Positions 44,307 through 52,205 of a stretch of DNA of 64,000 nucleotides are shown piece by piece (positions within the stretch are counted from its first letter, which is position 1; each line of letters starts with the position of its first letter). This DNA is from an uncultured Collinsella sp. (lineage in GTDB: Bacteria > Actinomycetota > Coriobacteriia > Coriobacteriales > Coriobacteriaceae). Under the pieces are notes generated by a model. It was not told the DNA's origin, did no database searches, and was given only the letters and a program-made list of their open reading frames with translations. The position numbers were made by a program, and so were the translations under genes. The stretch lies in NCBI GenBank assembly GCA_902479135.1, contig CABSNU010000010.1, positions 3,389 to 67,388 on the forward strand, read 5' to 3'.

Positions 44307-45623
44307 TTACTCGGAAGCAGCCTTCTCGGTCTTCCAGCCATCGACGAAGGCGTTCTTGACGCCGTCCCACTTGCTGTTGTCGGCAGCATAGGCAATCAGA
44401 GCCTGCTTGAGGTTCTTCTTCCACTCCTCAGAGGGGATGTAGACGAAGTCCCAAGCGACGGTCTTCTTGCCGTCCTTGGCCATGGCAACGGCCTGCTGCG
44501 AGAAGACGTTGGTGGTCTCCTTAGCGCTCTTGAACGGGGCAGTCAGACCCATCTTGTCAGCGATGATGCTGGTGGCGGTGTCAGAAGTGACGCACCAATA
44601 CATGAAGTCCTCGGTGGCCTTCTGGGCATCCTCGGAAGCCTGGGAGCTGACGCACCAGTAGTTCTCGCCGCCGGAGCACAGGCCCTGGTTCTCCTCGCCG
44701 TCGACACCGATGTAGATGGGCATCATGCCAATCTGATCGTCGGTCATGCCGGCCTTGGTGAGGTCAGCGTAGGCCCAAGAACCGTTCTGATAGAAGACGG
44801 CCTTGCCGGTTGCGAACTCGTTGGTGGCGTCGTCGCCGGTCTTGGAGGCAAGCTGCGAAGGATCGCAGGTGGAGTCGGTGATGTACAGGTCGAAAATCTG
44901 CTTGAAGTTGTCGAGATACTCGCCCTTGATCTCGTCGTCCTCCTGGTTGTGCTCCTTCTCGAACTCGTAGTAGAGCGGGAGGTTGGCGAGGTGGGTGGTG
45001 TAGCGCCAGCTGGAGGAGTCATCCATGCCGGCGGAAGTAAAGGCACCCTCAACACCAAGCTCGTCCTTGCGGGCCTGGATGTCGTCGGCACAAGCCTTCA
45101 GCTTGTCGAAGGAGTTGATGTCCTCGGCCTTGTAGCCAGCCTTCTCGAGCAGCTGCTTGTTGTAGATGATGCCGTAGCTCTCCTGGACCCAGTCGATACC
45201 CAGATCCTTGCCATCGGACTGCAGAGCCAGGGAGTCGTCAATGAGCTCACCGCGGAGCTTGGTATCGGACAGGTCGGCGCAGTAATCCTTCCAGTTCTTA
45301 AGGCCGGTGGGGCCGTTGACCTGGAACAGGGTCGGAGCGGAGCTCTTGGACATCTCGGACTTGAGCTTCTCCTCGTAGGTGTTGGAGGCAGCGGTCACGA
45401 TCTTGACCTCGACGCCCTTCTCCTTCTTATAGGCCTTGGCGATCTCCTTCCACTCCTTGTCGACCTCGGGCTTGAATTGGAGGAAGTAGACCTCGGCAGC
45501 GTCACCAGAAGCAGAGGAGCCGGAGCCGGCAGAACCACCGCAGCCCACGAGACCCAGACCAAGAACCGCAGCCGCGGAACCAGCAAAGCCCAGGAACTGC
45601 CTTCTGCTCATTTCGTTCTTCAT
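44307..45623 (-). CDS. Extracellular sugar-binding lipoprotein (family 1 SBP)
   Basis: 438 aa. The signal MKNEMSRRQFLGFAGSAAAV then LGLGLVGCGG has a twin-arginine motif (SRRQFLGF) and a lipobox ending in Cys, so it is probably a Tat-exported lipoprotein. The mature part is a family 1 solute-binding protein (TYEEKLKSEMSKSSAPTLFQVNG, SYGIIYNKQLLEKAGYK, NEFATGKAVFYQNGSWA). It hands sugar to the two downstream permeases. ATG at 45623 follows AAAGGGTGG. Two TreR-like operator candidates lie upstream, suggesting an alpha-glucoside or maltodextrin substrate; that is inference. Confidence 0.92.
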   Translation of the reverse strand: MKNEMSRRQFLGFAGSAAAVLGLGLVGCGGSAGSGSSASGDAAEVYFLQFKPEVDKEWKEIAKAYKKEKGVEVKIVTAASNTYEEKLKSEMSKSSAPTLFQVNGPTGLKNWKDYCADLSDTKLRGELIDDSLALQSDGKDLGIDWVQESYGIIYNKQLLEKAGYKAEDINSFDKLKACADDIQARKDELGVEGAFTSAGMDDSSSWRYTTHLANLPLYYEFEKEHNQEDDEIKGEYLDNFKQIFDLYITDSTCDPSQLASKTGDDATNEFATGKAVFYQNGSWAYADLTKAGMTDDQIGMMPIYIGVDGEENQGLCSGGENYWCVSSQASEDAQKATEDFMYWCVTSDTATSIIADKMGLTAPFKSAKETTNVFSQQAVAMAKDGKKTVAWDFVYIPSEEWKKNLKQALIAYAADNSKWDGVKNAFVDGWKTEKAASE

Positions 45624-45731
45624 TACAATCCACCCTTTCACACCGTGGCGGCACCCTTTGCCGCCGCCTTCGGAGATTGGCTCGGGGACTTTGCCCCTTT
45701 TGCTGATTTGTACAATACGCTATTTGGGTAG

Positions 45732-45818
45732 TTGTTTGAACAAGTATTACTAGAGCGGTAGAAAAACATCGGTGAACGGTAATTTCAACTTGATACTTGA
45801 CAAGTTTTGTATAAACAA
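45732..45818. promoter_or_regulatory. Two candidate TTGTnTnAACAA operators upstream of the sugar-binding protein gene
   Basis: TTGTTTGAACAA at 45732-45743 and TTGTATAAACAA at 45807-45818 are near-dyads, 75 bp apart. Both resemble the TreR-type operator shape and the TTGTTTAAAC sites around the neighbouring GntR gene. A further AACTTG/CAAGTT dyad spans 45787-45806. The 300-bp gap 45624-45929 contains these sites, the promoter of the ABC operon and the hairpin below. Confidence 0.55.
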
Positions 45819-45836
45819 TTATTTGTTATCGAATGC

Positions 45837-45891
45837 AGAGAAAACGCCCGGTCAAGCCGATGCATCGTCGGTTTGACCGGGCGTTTTCTCT
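45837..45891 (-). terminator. Hairpin terminator of the TreR-like gene
   Basis: A 24-bp stem (19 perfect pairs, then one G-T, then 4 pairs) with a 7-nt loop lies 38 nt after the stop. T-containing flanks occur on both strands, so it may work in either direction. Confidence 0.7.
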
Positions 45892-45929
45892 TTGAGGGAA
45901 TGGGTCTCGTCAGGCTGCGAGCTAGCCGG

Positions 45930-46649
45930 CTATCGCTTGGAATTGACGCGGTAATGGAAGATCTCGGGGTGTGTGCGAGTGTGCGTCACCTCAAACAAGA
46001 TGCCATCCGAGGTGTACGACTGACTCTCCATGACGGCAACGCAGTTGTATTTGCCGAGGTCAAGATAGCTGCAGTCCTCATCGTTGGCGAGCTCGACGCT
46101 CACTGTACGGCGACTCGCCATCACCTTGACGCCGCGTTTGTGCTCCAGATAGTCGTAAATTGACTTTGCGGCGATCTCGGGCGTCAGACCCTTGGCGATC
46201 GACTCCAAAAAGTAACCATGGTCTACTTGGCGCGCATTGCCGTTAAGGCTTCGGACACGCACCACGCGAATCAACTCCTCGCCCACCTTAAAGCCCAGGC
46301 GACGAGAGAGCTGCTCGGTGCAAATCAAATGCTCAAAAGACTTAACGTCCGTCGATGCAACGGCATTGTTGCGCTTTGCAAACTCGCCAAACGACTCAAC
46401 CTCTTCGAGTGCGCCCAACATGTCGGTTTCGCCCTTAAGCCAAATAACGCGCACGCCCTTGCCGTGTATGGGCTGCACAAACATCCCGTCGGCCAGCATA
46501 CCCAAGGCGCGACGGACGGTATTGCGAGTGCATCCGAACTCCGCGGTCAGCTCGGCTTCGGTTGGCAGCATCTCCTGAAACGCATAGGTCCCATTAATGA
46601 TGCGCGAGCGTATTTCTCGGTAGATTCCTTCGTATATCGCTTTTGGCAT
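45930..46649 (-). CDS. GntR-family regulator, TreR-like
   Basis: 239 aa. The N-terminal winged HTH is MPKAIYEGIYREIRSRIING then TYAFQEMLPTEAELTAEFGC then TRNTVRRALGMLADGMFVQP, close to TreR proteins of Gram-positive bacteria. The UTRA domain has FKVGEELIRVVRVRSLNG and YDYLEHKRGVKVMASRRTVSVELA. TreR senses trehalose/glucose 6-phosphates. ATG at 46649 follows GAGGTGA. It is divergent from the PTS-HAD gene, with two GTTTAAAC palindromes between, so autoregulation and control of the PTS gene are likely. Confidence 0.9.
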   Translation of the reverse strand: MPKAIYEGIYREIRSRIINGTYAFQEMLPTEAELTAEFGCTRNTVRRALGMLADGMFVQPIHGKGVRVIWLKGETDMLGALEEVESFGEFAKRNNAVASTDVKSFEHLICTEQLSRRLGFKVGEELIRVVRVRSLNGNARQVDHGYFLESIAKGLTPEIAAKSIYDYLEHKRGVKVMASRRTVSVELANDEDCSYLDLGKYNCVAVMESQSYTSDGILFEVTHTRTHPEIFHYRVNSKR

Positions 46650-46703
46650 TGTTTCACCTCTACATTGTTCATTTCCGGCTAGGCACGATAGCATTTCTTA
46701 AAG

Positions 46704-46837
46704 TTGTTTAAACTGAATATCGGTAAAGCGACAGGATTTAACCGTTGACGGTTTCTGTCATGCCCAAATCGGTTTCGCTCAAAACTGCCGGTACGACAAT
46801 CGTCCGGTCCTCTACAATGAATCCATTGTTTAAACGT
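46704..46837. promoter_or_regulatory. Two GTTTAAAC operators between TreR-like regulator and PTS-HAD gene
   Basis: TTGTTTAAAC occurs at 46704-46713 and 46826-46835, each containing the perfect 8-bp palindrome GTTTAAAC. One site is near the regulator promoter, the other about 45 bp before the PTS start. Confidence 0.6.
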
Positions 46838-46878
46838 TTCCCCACGCGCAACGCGCCTCGATATTCGGAAGGCAGAAC

Positions 46879-49329
46879 ATGCTGCAAAAAATCCAACGCT
46901 TTGGCGGGGCAATGTTCGCGCCCGCCATGCTGTTTTCTATATCAGGCCTCATGGTCGGCGTCTCCGCTCTCGCAACGACTGCGGACATCGTCGGCGATCT
47001 CGCCGTATACGGAACCCCTTGGTACGCTTTTTGGACCATCATCCAACGCGGCTCGTGGACGGTCTTTAAACGCCTCCCGCTCCTTTTTGCCGTAGCGCTG
47101 CCCATCGGCCTTGCCCAAAAACAACCGGCTCGTTGCTGCCTCGAGGCTCTCGTCGCCTATTTTGCCTATTGCTTCTTTTTGAGCGAAATCATTAAGCTGA
47201 GCGGAGACAATCTTGGACTTAAGTACCCGTCGTCTTTGACCTCCGCTAGCGGCATCACCATCATCGACGGCATCAAGACGCTCGACACCGGCATTATCGG
47301 CCCGCTGGCGGTGTCGGCAACCGTCGTCGCCATCCATGACCGCTTCTACGATGCCAAGGTTCCCGATTGGCTCGGTACCTTCTCGGGCTCCTCGCTGGTC
47401 TACCTCATCAGCTTTTTTGCCGTGTTCGCCCTTGCCGCCATCTCGGCCGCCATCGTGCCCTTCGTATACGCTGTGACCGAAACGCTGCGCCATGCACTTA
47501 CGAGCGTCGGCCCCTTTGGCGTGGGCATCTTTGTGCTTTTGGAGCGAGCGCTCGAGCCCATGGGGCTGCACCACCTGCTCTACATGCCGATCTACTACGA
47601 CAACCTGGTCATTAACGACGGCATCTACGCCACGTGGAGCAGCCTGCTCCCCATCCTCTCCCATAGCACGCGCCCCCTTAATGAACTTGCGCCGTGGGCC
47701 GGTTTTACCGCCACCGGCTGGGTCAAGCTCTTTGGCCTTCCCGCCATCGCAGCCGCGTTCTACTCCACCGCAAAACCAGAGCGCCGCGCCGGCCTCAGGG
47801 TCATCCTTGTTCCCGCCATCATCGCCTCGGTGGTTTGCGGCGTTACCGAGCCACTCGAGTTTCTCTTTATGTTCACCCACCCCGGGCTCTTTTTTCTCTA
47901 CGCCGTCTTATCGTCTTGCCTTGCCACAACCATGAATCTCTTTGGCATCGTCGGCATCTTCTCGGGCGGCCTCATGGAGATGGCAGCCTTCAACTTTATT
48001 CCGCTCATGCGCACGCATGCCGGTGCCTATCTTTTGGCACTCGGTATCGGCCTTGCCTTTAGCCTCATCTTTTTTGTTAGTTTTCGAGCACTCATCTTGA
48101 TCTATGACCTTAAGACACCGGGCCGCGAGGATCATGTCGCCAATCGCGCGGCAATCGATCATTTAACGGGAAGCGGCTTTGCCAAAGAGCAATCTCCCAA
48201 TGACGAGGTCAATAGTCGATCCGATCAAGATCACGTCCTCGCTGAGCGGGCAATTCAGCTTTTAGGTGGCGTTGGCAATATTGTGGGCGCAACCAACTGC
48301 GCCACGCGCCTGCGCGTCGAGGTCGCAGACCCTTCCATCGTTGCAGATAACGCGGCGTTTGTCGCGGCGGGCGCCAAGGGTCTCATCATTACGGGCAAGA
48401 CCGCCCAGGTGATCATCGGCATCTCCGTTCCCCGCGTTAAAGAGCATTTTGACCAGATCATGGGCCTCGAGCCGGGATTTGTGCCCACCGCCTCGGCCTC
48501 CCCTGTCGCCAGCCCAACCCACAAGCACGGCGATATCTGCTTCTTCGACATTGACGGCACGCTCGCCTGGCAAGACCCTCGAGTGGCACAAGAGCTTCCC
48601 GAGAGCGAGCGAGACCTGTCCCCCTATCCCAACGAGGCGGTCTCGCAGGCCGTCCGCGATTTCGTTGCAAATGGCAACATGGCCTTTATCTGCACAGGGC
48701 GCACCCTCAGCTGCATCCACCCCAAACTTCTTGAGCTGCCCTGGGCCGGCATCGTCTGCCTCGCGGGTGGCTATGTCGAACTTGAGGGACACGTGATTCG
48801 CGATTTAGCGATGACGCCCGGCATGCTGCAGCGCCTTGCCCCCTATCTTGAGCAGTCGGGCGAGGTCATCCGCTTTGAGGGCCTCAACGGCGTCGTGCGC
48901 ATGAGTGCCGATGCCCCTGATGCCCCCGGATACGCGCGCACCCTGGGCGACGCAGTCACGCAGCTGCAACATTACAGCGCCTACAAGATCTTGATGTCTA
49001 CATCGCTCGCCAACCACATCGCTCAAGATAAGGCACTTGAGCCGCTGCTGTGCTTTAACGAGCTCGAACTCGAGGTAACCGAAATCTCGCCCCGCGAATG
49101 CACGAAGCGCGGGGGCATCCAGTCTGTACTCGACGCCCTCGATCCCCACCACGGAACCGTATACGGCATTGGCGACGCCAGCAATGACATCTCGCTGATG
49201 AACGCCGTCGATGTCGGTATCGCCATGGGCAACGCACCAGACTATCTCAAGGATAAGGCCGATTACGTGACCGACACCGTCGATCACGACGGTGTCGTTG
49301 CGGCGCTCGAGCATTTTAGGCTGATTTAG
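46879..49329 (+). CDS. PTS glucose/maltose-type EIICB fused to a HAD phosphatase
   Basis: 816 aa with three parts. Residues 1 to about 420 are a glucose-family EIIC (MFAPAMLFSISGLMVGVSAL, GLHHLLYMPIYYDNLVINDG, VTEPLEFLFMFTHPGLFFLYA), most like MalX/alpha-glucoside types. About 448-530 is EIIB with the phospho-Cys in GATNCATRLRVEV (Cys474). From about 553 a complete Cof-type HAD phosphatase follows: DIDGT (Asp557, Asp559), CTGRT, a Lys before GGIQSVL, and GDASNDISLM (Asp766 to Asp770). No EIIA is attached. One chain would phosphorylate sugar on entry and contain a phosphatase able to act on a sugar phosphate. No frameshift or stop separates the parts. ATG follows GGAAGG. Confidence 0.9.
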   Translation: MLQKIQRFGGAMFAPAMLFSISGLMVGVSALATTADIVGDLAVYGTPWYAFWTIIQRGSWTVFKRLPLLFAVALPIGLAQKQPARCCLEALVAYFAYCFFLSEIIKLSGDNLGLKYPSSLTSASGITIIDGIKTLDTGIIGPLAVSATVVAIHDRFYDAKVPDWLGTFSGSSLVYLISFFAVFALAAISAAIVPFVYAVTETLRHALTSVGPFGVGIFVLLERALEPMGLHHLLYMPIYYDNLVINDGIYATWSSLLPILSHSTRPLNELAPWAGFTATGWVKLFGLPAIAAAFYSTAKPERRAGLRVILVPAIIASVVCGVTEPLEFLFMFTHPGLFFLYAVLSSCLATTMNLFGIVGIFSGGLMEMAAFNFIPLMRTHAGAYLLALGIGLAFSLIFFVSFRALILIYDLKTPGREDHVANRAAIDHLTGSGFAKEQSPNDEVNSRSDQDHVLAERAIQLLGGVGNIVGATNCATRLRVEVADPSIVADNAAFVAAGAKGLIITGKTAQVIIGISVPRVKEHFDQIMGLEPGFVPTASASPVASPTHKHGDICFFDIDGTLAWQDPRVAQELPESERDLSPYPNEAVSQAVRDFVANGNMAFICTGRTLSCIHPKLLELPWAGIVCLAGGYVELEGHVIRDLAMTPGMLQRLAPYLEQSGEVIRFEGLNGVVRMSADAPDAPGYARTLGDAVTQLQHYSAYKILMSTSLANHIAQDKALEPLLCFNELELEVTEISPRECTKRGGIQSVLDALDPHHGTVYGIGDASNDISLMNAVDVGIAMGNAPDYLKDKADYVTDTVDHDGVVAALEHFRLI

Positions 49330-49442
49330 GCACACTCCATCAAACGCACGCCCGTTGTCCTAAATCGCCAAAACTGCCGCGCCAAACGCCCTGATGTGGC
49401 AATATGTTGTCTGCATATTGCATCAATGCAACCTCAGAAAGA

Positions 49443-50468
49443 ATGCGAGAACCCGTGTCCAGTCCGTTTACCAGCTTTTTAGCCCAACACTTTGACCAGA
49501 TTAACGACTATCTGGCCACGTTCTTTGACGGACAGGCGACCTCTGCCGATATCGAGCGCTACCTGTACGCGCCGCTCTCGGCTTTTACGGCCAACGCCGG
49601 CAAGCGCCACCGCCCGCTTATCTGCATGCTCGCCGCAACCGCAGTGGGCGGCAGCTTTGAGAGCGCCCGCAGCGCCGCGGCAGCTATCGAGCATTTCCAG
49701 TCGGGCGCGCTGATCCACGACGACATCGCCGACAACGGACAGCTTCGTCGAGGCAAGCCCTGTATGCACCTTACCGAGGGCACGGGCCTTGCCATCAATT
49801 GTGGCGACCTGGCGCTCACCATGGTCACCAAGACGGTTCTCGACGACCCTACGCTGGAGTCCGACGTGAAGCTGCGCGTGCTCCACGAGCTTACCGAGAT
49901 GATCGTCCGCACCATTGAGGGTCAAGCACTCGACCTGGGTTGGGTCCGTGACGGGCGCTTTGATATCTCGGTTGATGACTACCTGGACATGGCGACGCAC
50001 AAGACCGCGTTTTACAGCGGAGCCACGCCGCTTGCCGCCGGAGCCATTATCGGCGGCGGCAGCGATGAGCAAATCGAAGCGCTGCGCGCCTTTGGCCTAC
50101 ACACAGGCCTTGCCTTTCAGATTCAGGACGACCTGCTCAACCTTGTCGGCACTAAGGAAGCCGCCAACAAGGACTTCCGCACCGACATCACCGAGGGCAA
50201 GCGCACGCTTGTCGCCGTACACGCCCTCTCTGATAAGCGCCACCACGACGAGGTCGAGGCGATTCTTTCCTCGGGCACCGATGATCCCGCGCAGCTCGCA
50301 CGCGCCGTGGAGATCTTCCAGGAGACCGGCTCTATCGATTACGCCCACACTTACGCGCTCGACCTGACCGCTAAGGCCAAAGCGGCCATCGAGAACGTTG
50401 AGCTTGATCCGCACGCACGCGAGCTGTTCCTCTCCATGGCAGATTTCTTTGTGGAGCGCCTTAACTAA
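49443..50468 (+). CDS. Polyprenyl (geranylgeranyl/farnesyl-type) diphosphate synthase
   Basis: 341 aa. First aspartate-rich motif in ALIHDDIADNGQLRRGKPC, second in FQIQDDLLNLVG (DDLLN, last Asp replaced by Asn), plus GKRHRPLICMLA and DITEGKRTLVAVHAL. It condenses IPP with allylic diphosphates; chain length cannot be predicted safely. The frame allows 49404; ATG at 49443 is preferred, and a GTG at 49455 is possible. It follows the PTS-HAD gene after 113 bp and precedes the peptidoglycan-binding protein, with no functional link visible. Confidence 0.9.
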   Translation: MREPVSSPFTSFLAQHFDQINDYLATFFDGQATSADIERYLYAPLSAFTANAGKRHRPLICMLAATAVGGSFESARSAAAAIEHFQSGALIHDDIADNGQLRRGKPCMHLTEGTGLAINCGDLALTMVTKTVLDDPTLESDVKLRVLHELTEMIVRTIEGQALDLGWVRDGRFDISVDDYLDMATHKTAFYSGATPLAAGAIIGGGSDEQIEALRAFGLHTGLAFQIQDDLLNLVGTKEAANKDFRTDITEGKRTLVAVHALSDKRHHDEVEAILSSGTDDPAQLARAVEIFQETGSIDYAHTYALDLTAKAKAAIENVELDPHARELFLSMADFFVERLN

Positions 50469-50606
50469 CGGGTGTTATAAAACCTGTCAGCAGCGTATTT
50501 AGGCACAACTTGCTACACTGTTGAGTGCATGTTTATGCATCCCTTTGCGTTGTCTATCCGACAGACGCTCAAATAGTACGAATGGTACGCCGAAAGGGGT
50601 TCGTTC

Positions 50607-51512
50607 ATGGAACCTATTACAACGGGCATGCAAGGAGCAGCCGTCGAGGACGTGCAGTCTCGTCTCCTGCAGCTCGGCTACACGATTGATGCCGCCGAAG
50701 TCACCGACAAGTACTTTGGAGCCACCACTGAGCAGGCCGTCAGCACCTTCAGGCTCGACAGCGGCCTTGCTGCCGGTCATGCCGTCGATATCCCCTGTTG
50801 GAGCGCCCTTGTAGACGCTTCGTATAAGCTGGGCGACCGCACCCTCTATCTGCGCATGCCCAATTTCCATGGCGCCGATGTGCAGGCCCTGCAGCGCGCT
50901 CTCAACGTTTTGGGCTTTGCCTGTGGCGAAGACGACGGCTACTTTGGTCCGCATACCGAGGCCGCCCTGCAGCAGTTCCAGGAAAATGTCGGCCTGTTTG
51001 CCGACGGCATGGCCTTCCAGGACACCTACGCCTACATCAACCGCCTGCACCATGTGTGGGAGGGCAAGCCCTCGGTCACCGAAGCCGAGTCCCGCATCGG
51101 TTTTGCTCGCGCCGCCAACGTGCTCGAGCGCTTCCAGATTGCCGTTATCGGCGAGGACCCCATCGCGCGCAGTGTTGCGTCGCGCATGTGGAATATCGCC
51201 ACGGCAACGACCGACAACAGCGGCATGATGCTCTGCGACTCCGAGGTCCCAACCGACGTTGACCTGGTGCTCGAAATCGCAAGCGACGAGCTGCCCGCCG
51301 ACGCCGCACCGCGCGCCACGATTGCCCTCGCCGAGTGCCACAACCTGGCCCAGCGCATCCGCACTGCCAATGTCGCCGCGCAGCAGAAGCCGGCTCGCAT
51401 TCGCATTGAGCTCACGGGCATGACGCGCTACAACGGCACTTTCACGGCCAGCGACGCGCAGACACTCGCCGTACGCCTGCTCGATGGTGTTTGCGATGCC
51501 CTCGCAGATTAG
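50607..51512 (+). CDS. Peptidoglycan-binding-domain protein with unknown C-terminal domain
   Basis: 301 aa. Two PG_binding_1 modules: residues about 5-60 (GMQGAAVEDVQSRLLQLGYTI, KYFGATTEQAVSTFR) and 80-140 (HGADVQALQRALNVLGFACG, GYFGPHTEAALQQFQENVGL). The last 130 residues show no family I recognise; they contain SEVPTDVDLVLEIASDELPAD and a Ser/Thr-poor helix region. The N-terminus has no signal peptide, which is unexpected for a wall-binding protein. It resembles N-acetylmuramoyl amidase accessory proteins of actinobacteria, where a Rossmann-like or amidase domain follows, but no Zn ligands are seen. tRNA-Gln follows after 38 bp. Confidence 0.82.
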   Translation: MEPITTGMQGAAVEDVQSRLLQLGYTIDAAEVTDKYFGATTEQAVSTFRLDSGLAAGHAVDIPCWSALVDASYKLGDRTLYLRMPNFHGADVQALQRALNVLGFACGEDDGYFGPHTEAALQQFQENVGLFADGMAFQDTYAYINRLHHVWEGKPSVTEAESRIGFARAANVLERFQIAVIGEDPIARSVASRMWNIATATTDNSGMMLCDSEVPTDVDLVLEIASDELPADAAPRATIALAECHNLAQRIRTANVAAQQKPARIRIELTGMTRYNGTFTASDAQTLAVRLLDGVCDALAD

Positions 51513-51550
51513 GTAAACTAAACGAGTTGCTTTTGGGCAACACCACACAT

Positions 51551-51622
51551 TGGGACGTAGTTCAACGGTAGAACTCCGGTTTTTGGTGCCGGCTGTTGGG
51601 GGTTCGAATCCCTCCGTCCCAG
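51551..51622 (+). tRNA. tRNA-Gln (anticodon UUG), CCA not encoded
   Basis: 72 nt. Acceptor TGGGACG pairs with CGTCCCA. The anticodon arm CCGGT-TTTTGGT-GCCGG gives TTG. The T arm is GGGGG-TTCGAAT-CCCTC, and the discriminator is G. The next bases are CCC, so CCA must be added by nucleotidyltransferase, in contrast to the tRNA-Leu at 2484. Confidence 0.96.
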
Positions 51623-51636
51623 CCCTTAAGAACACA

Positions 51637-51672
51637 GCGCTCCAGGCCCTTATGAACCTGGAGCGCTTTCTT
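51637..51672 (+). terminator. Terminator of tRNA-Gln
   Basis: A 10-bp stem GCGCTCCAGG/CCTGGAGCGC is followed by TTTCTT. Confidence 0.9.
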
Positions 51673-51883
51673 GTGGGCAAGCGGAGGAATTCGAACCCGC
51701 AAGGGTGCGGAGCTGAGGAAACGCGAAGCGTTTTCCAGCGCAGCACGCAAGGAGCGAAGCGACGCAGCGGGGCGCGGCCGCCGAAAAGGCGGACGCGGAA
51801 TCCCTCCGTCCCATACCAGCCATAAGCTCCCCGCATCCCAACTTTCCAGCCAAGGGCAACAAGCGGAGGGATTCGAACCGGCA
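51673..51883. repeat. tRNA-Gln 3'-end-derived duplicated block with antisense T-arm and hairpins
   Basis: 51681-51700 is an antisense T-arm copy (GCGGAGGAATTCGAACCCGC). A GC-rich hairpin block follows (GGAAACGC/GCGTTTTCC, CCGCC/GGCGG). 51798-51813 repeats the tRNA 3' part GAATCCCTCCGTCCCA of 51606-51621 at a period of 192 bp. A second antisense copy is at 51861-51880, preceded by the same GGGCAA context as the first. The antisense and sense copies can pair (10 of 12 positions). This repeats the architecture at the tRNA-Leu locus. Confidence 0.75.
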
Positions 51884-51918
51884 ACGCAACACAACTTCTC
51901 GTCCAGCACGAGAAGATA

Positions 51919-51955
51919 AAGGTAGATTTTCAGGCATGTCCCAAAAATCTACCTT
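51919..51955. other. Perfect 12-bp hairpin AAGGTAGATTTT
   Basis: 51919-51930 and 51944-51955 are exact complements with a 13-nt loop. It lies between the tRNA-Gln block and structured element copy 2 and could end transcripts arriving from the TOPRIM gene on the minus strand. Nothing else is seen in 51956-52061. Confidence 0.6.
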
Positions 51956-52061
51956 CAGAAGACAGGCGCCCCAAGCCCATTAGGACCAAGAGCGCCTAAC
52001 ATCAAGAAAATATCAGCCCAGTTCCGAAAAGCGAGCCGCTTGCGACAACCAAGTAGCCGCA

Positions 52062-52198
52062 GGCCCCGGGAGAGCGGGGACACCGGCTTAGGTTTATCGC
52101 GAGTTCCGCACGAACAGGAGGCCACTTAATGTGGCCTCCGTCGTGAGCAGGACTGTAGAGCAGGAAACCTAAGCCGGTGTCCCCGCTCTCCCGGGGCC
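52062..52198 (-). ncRNA. Candidate structured RNA/DNA element, copy 2
   Basis: A perfect 34-bp outer stem (52062-52095 with 52165-52198) encloses ATCGCGAGTTCCGCACG, the hairpin GGAGGCCAC-TTAAT-GTGGCCTCC, CACGA/TCGTG below it, then GAGCAGGACTGTAGAGCAGG. It begins 7 nt after the stop of the TOPRIM gene (minus strand). The outer stem sequence is unrelated to those of copies 1 and 3 except for the innermost AGGTTT, yet fully self-complementary. Confidence 0.65.
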
Positions 52199-52205
52199 GA
52201 ACGCC

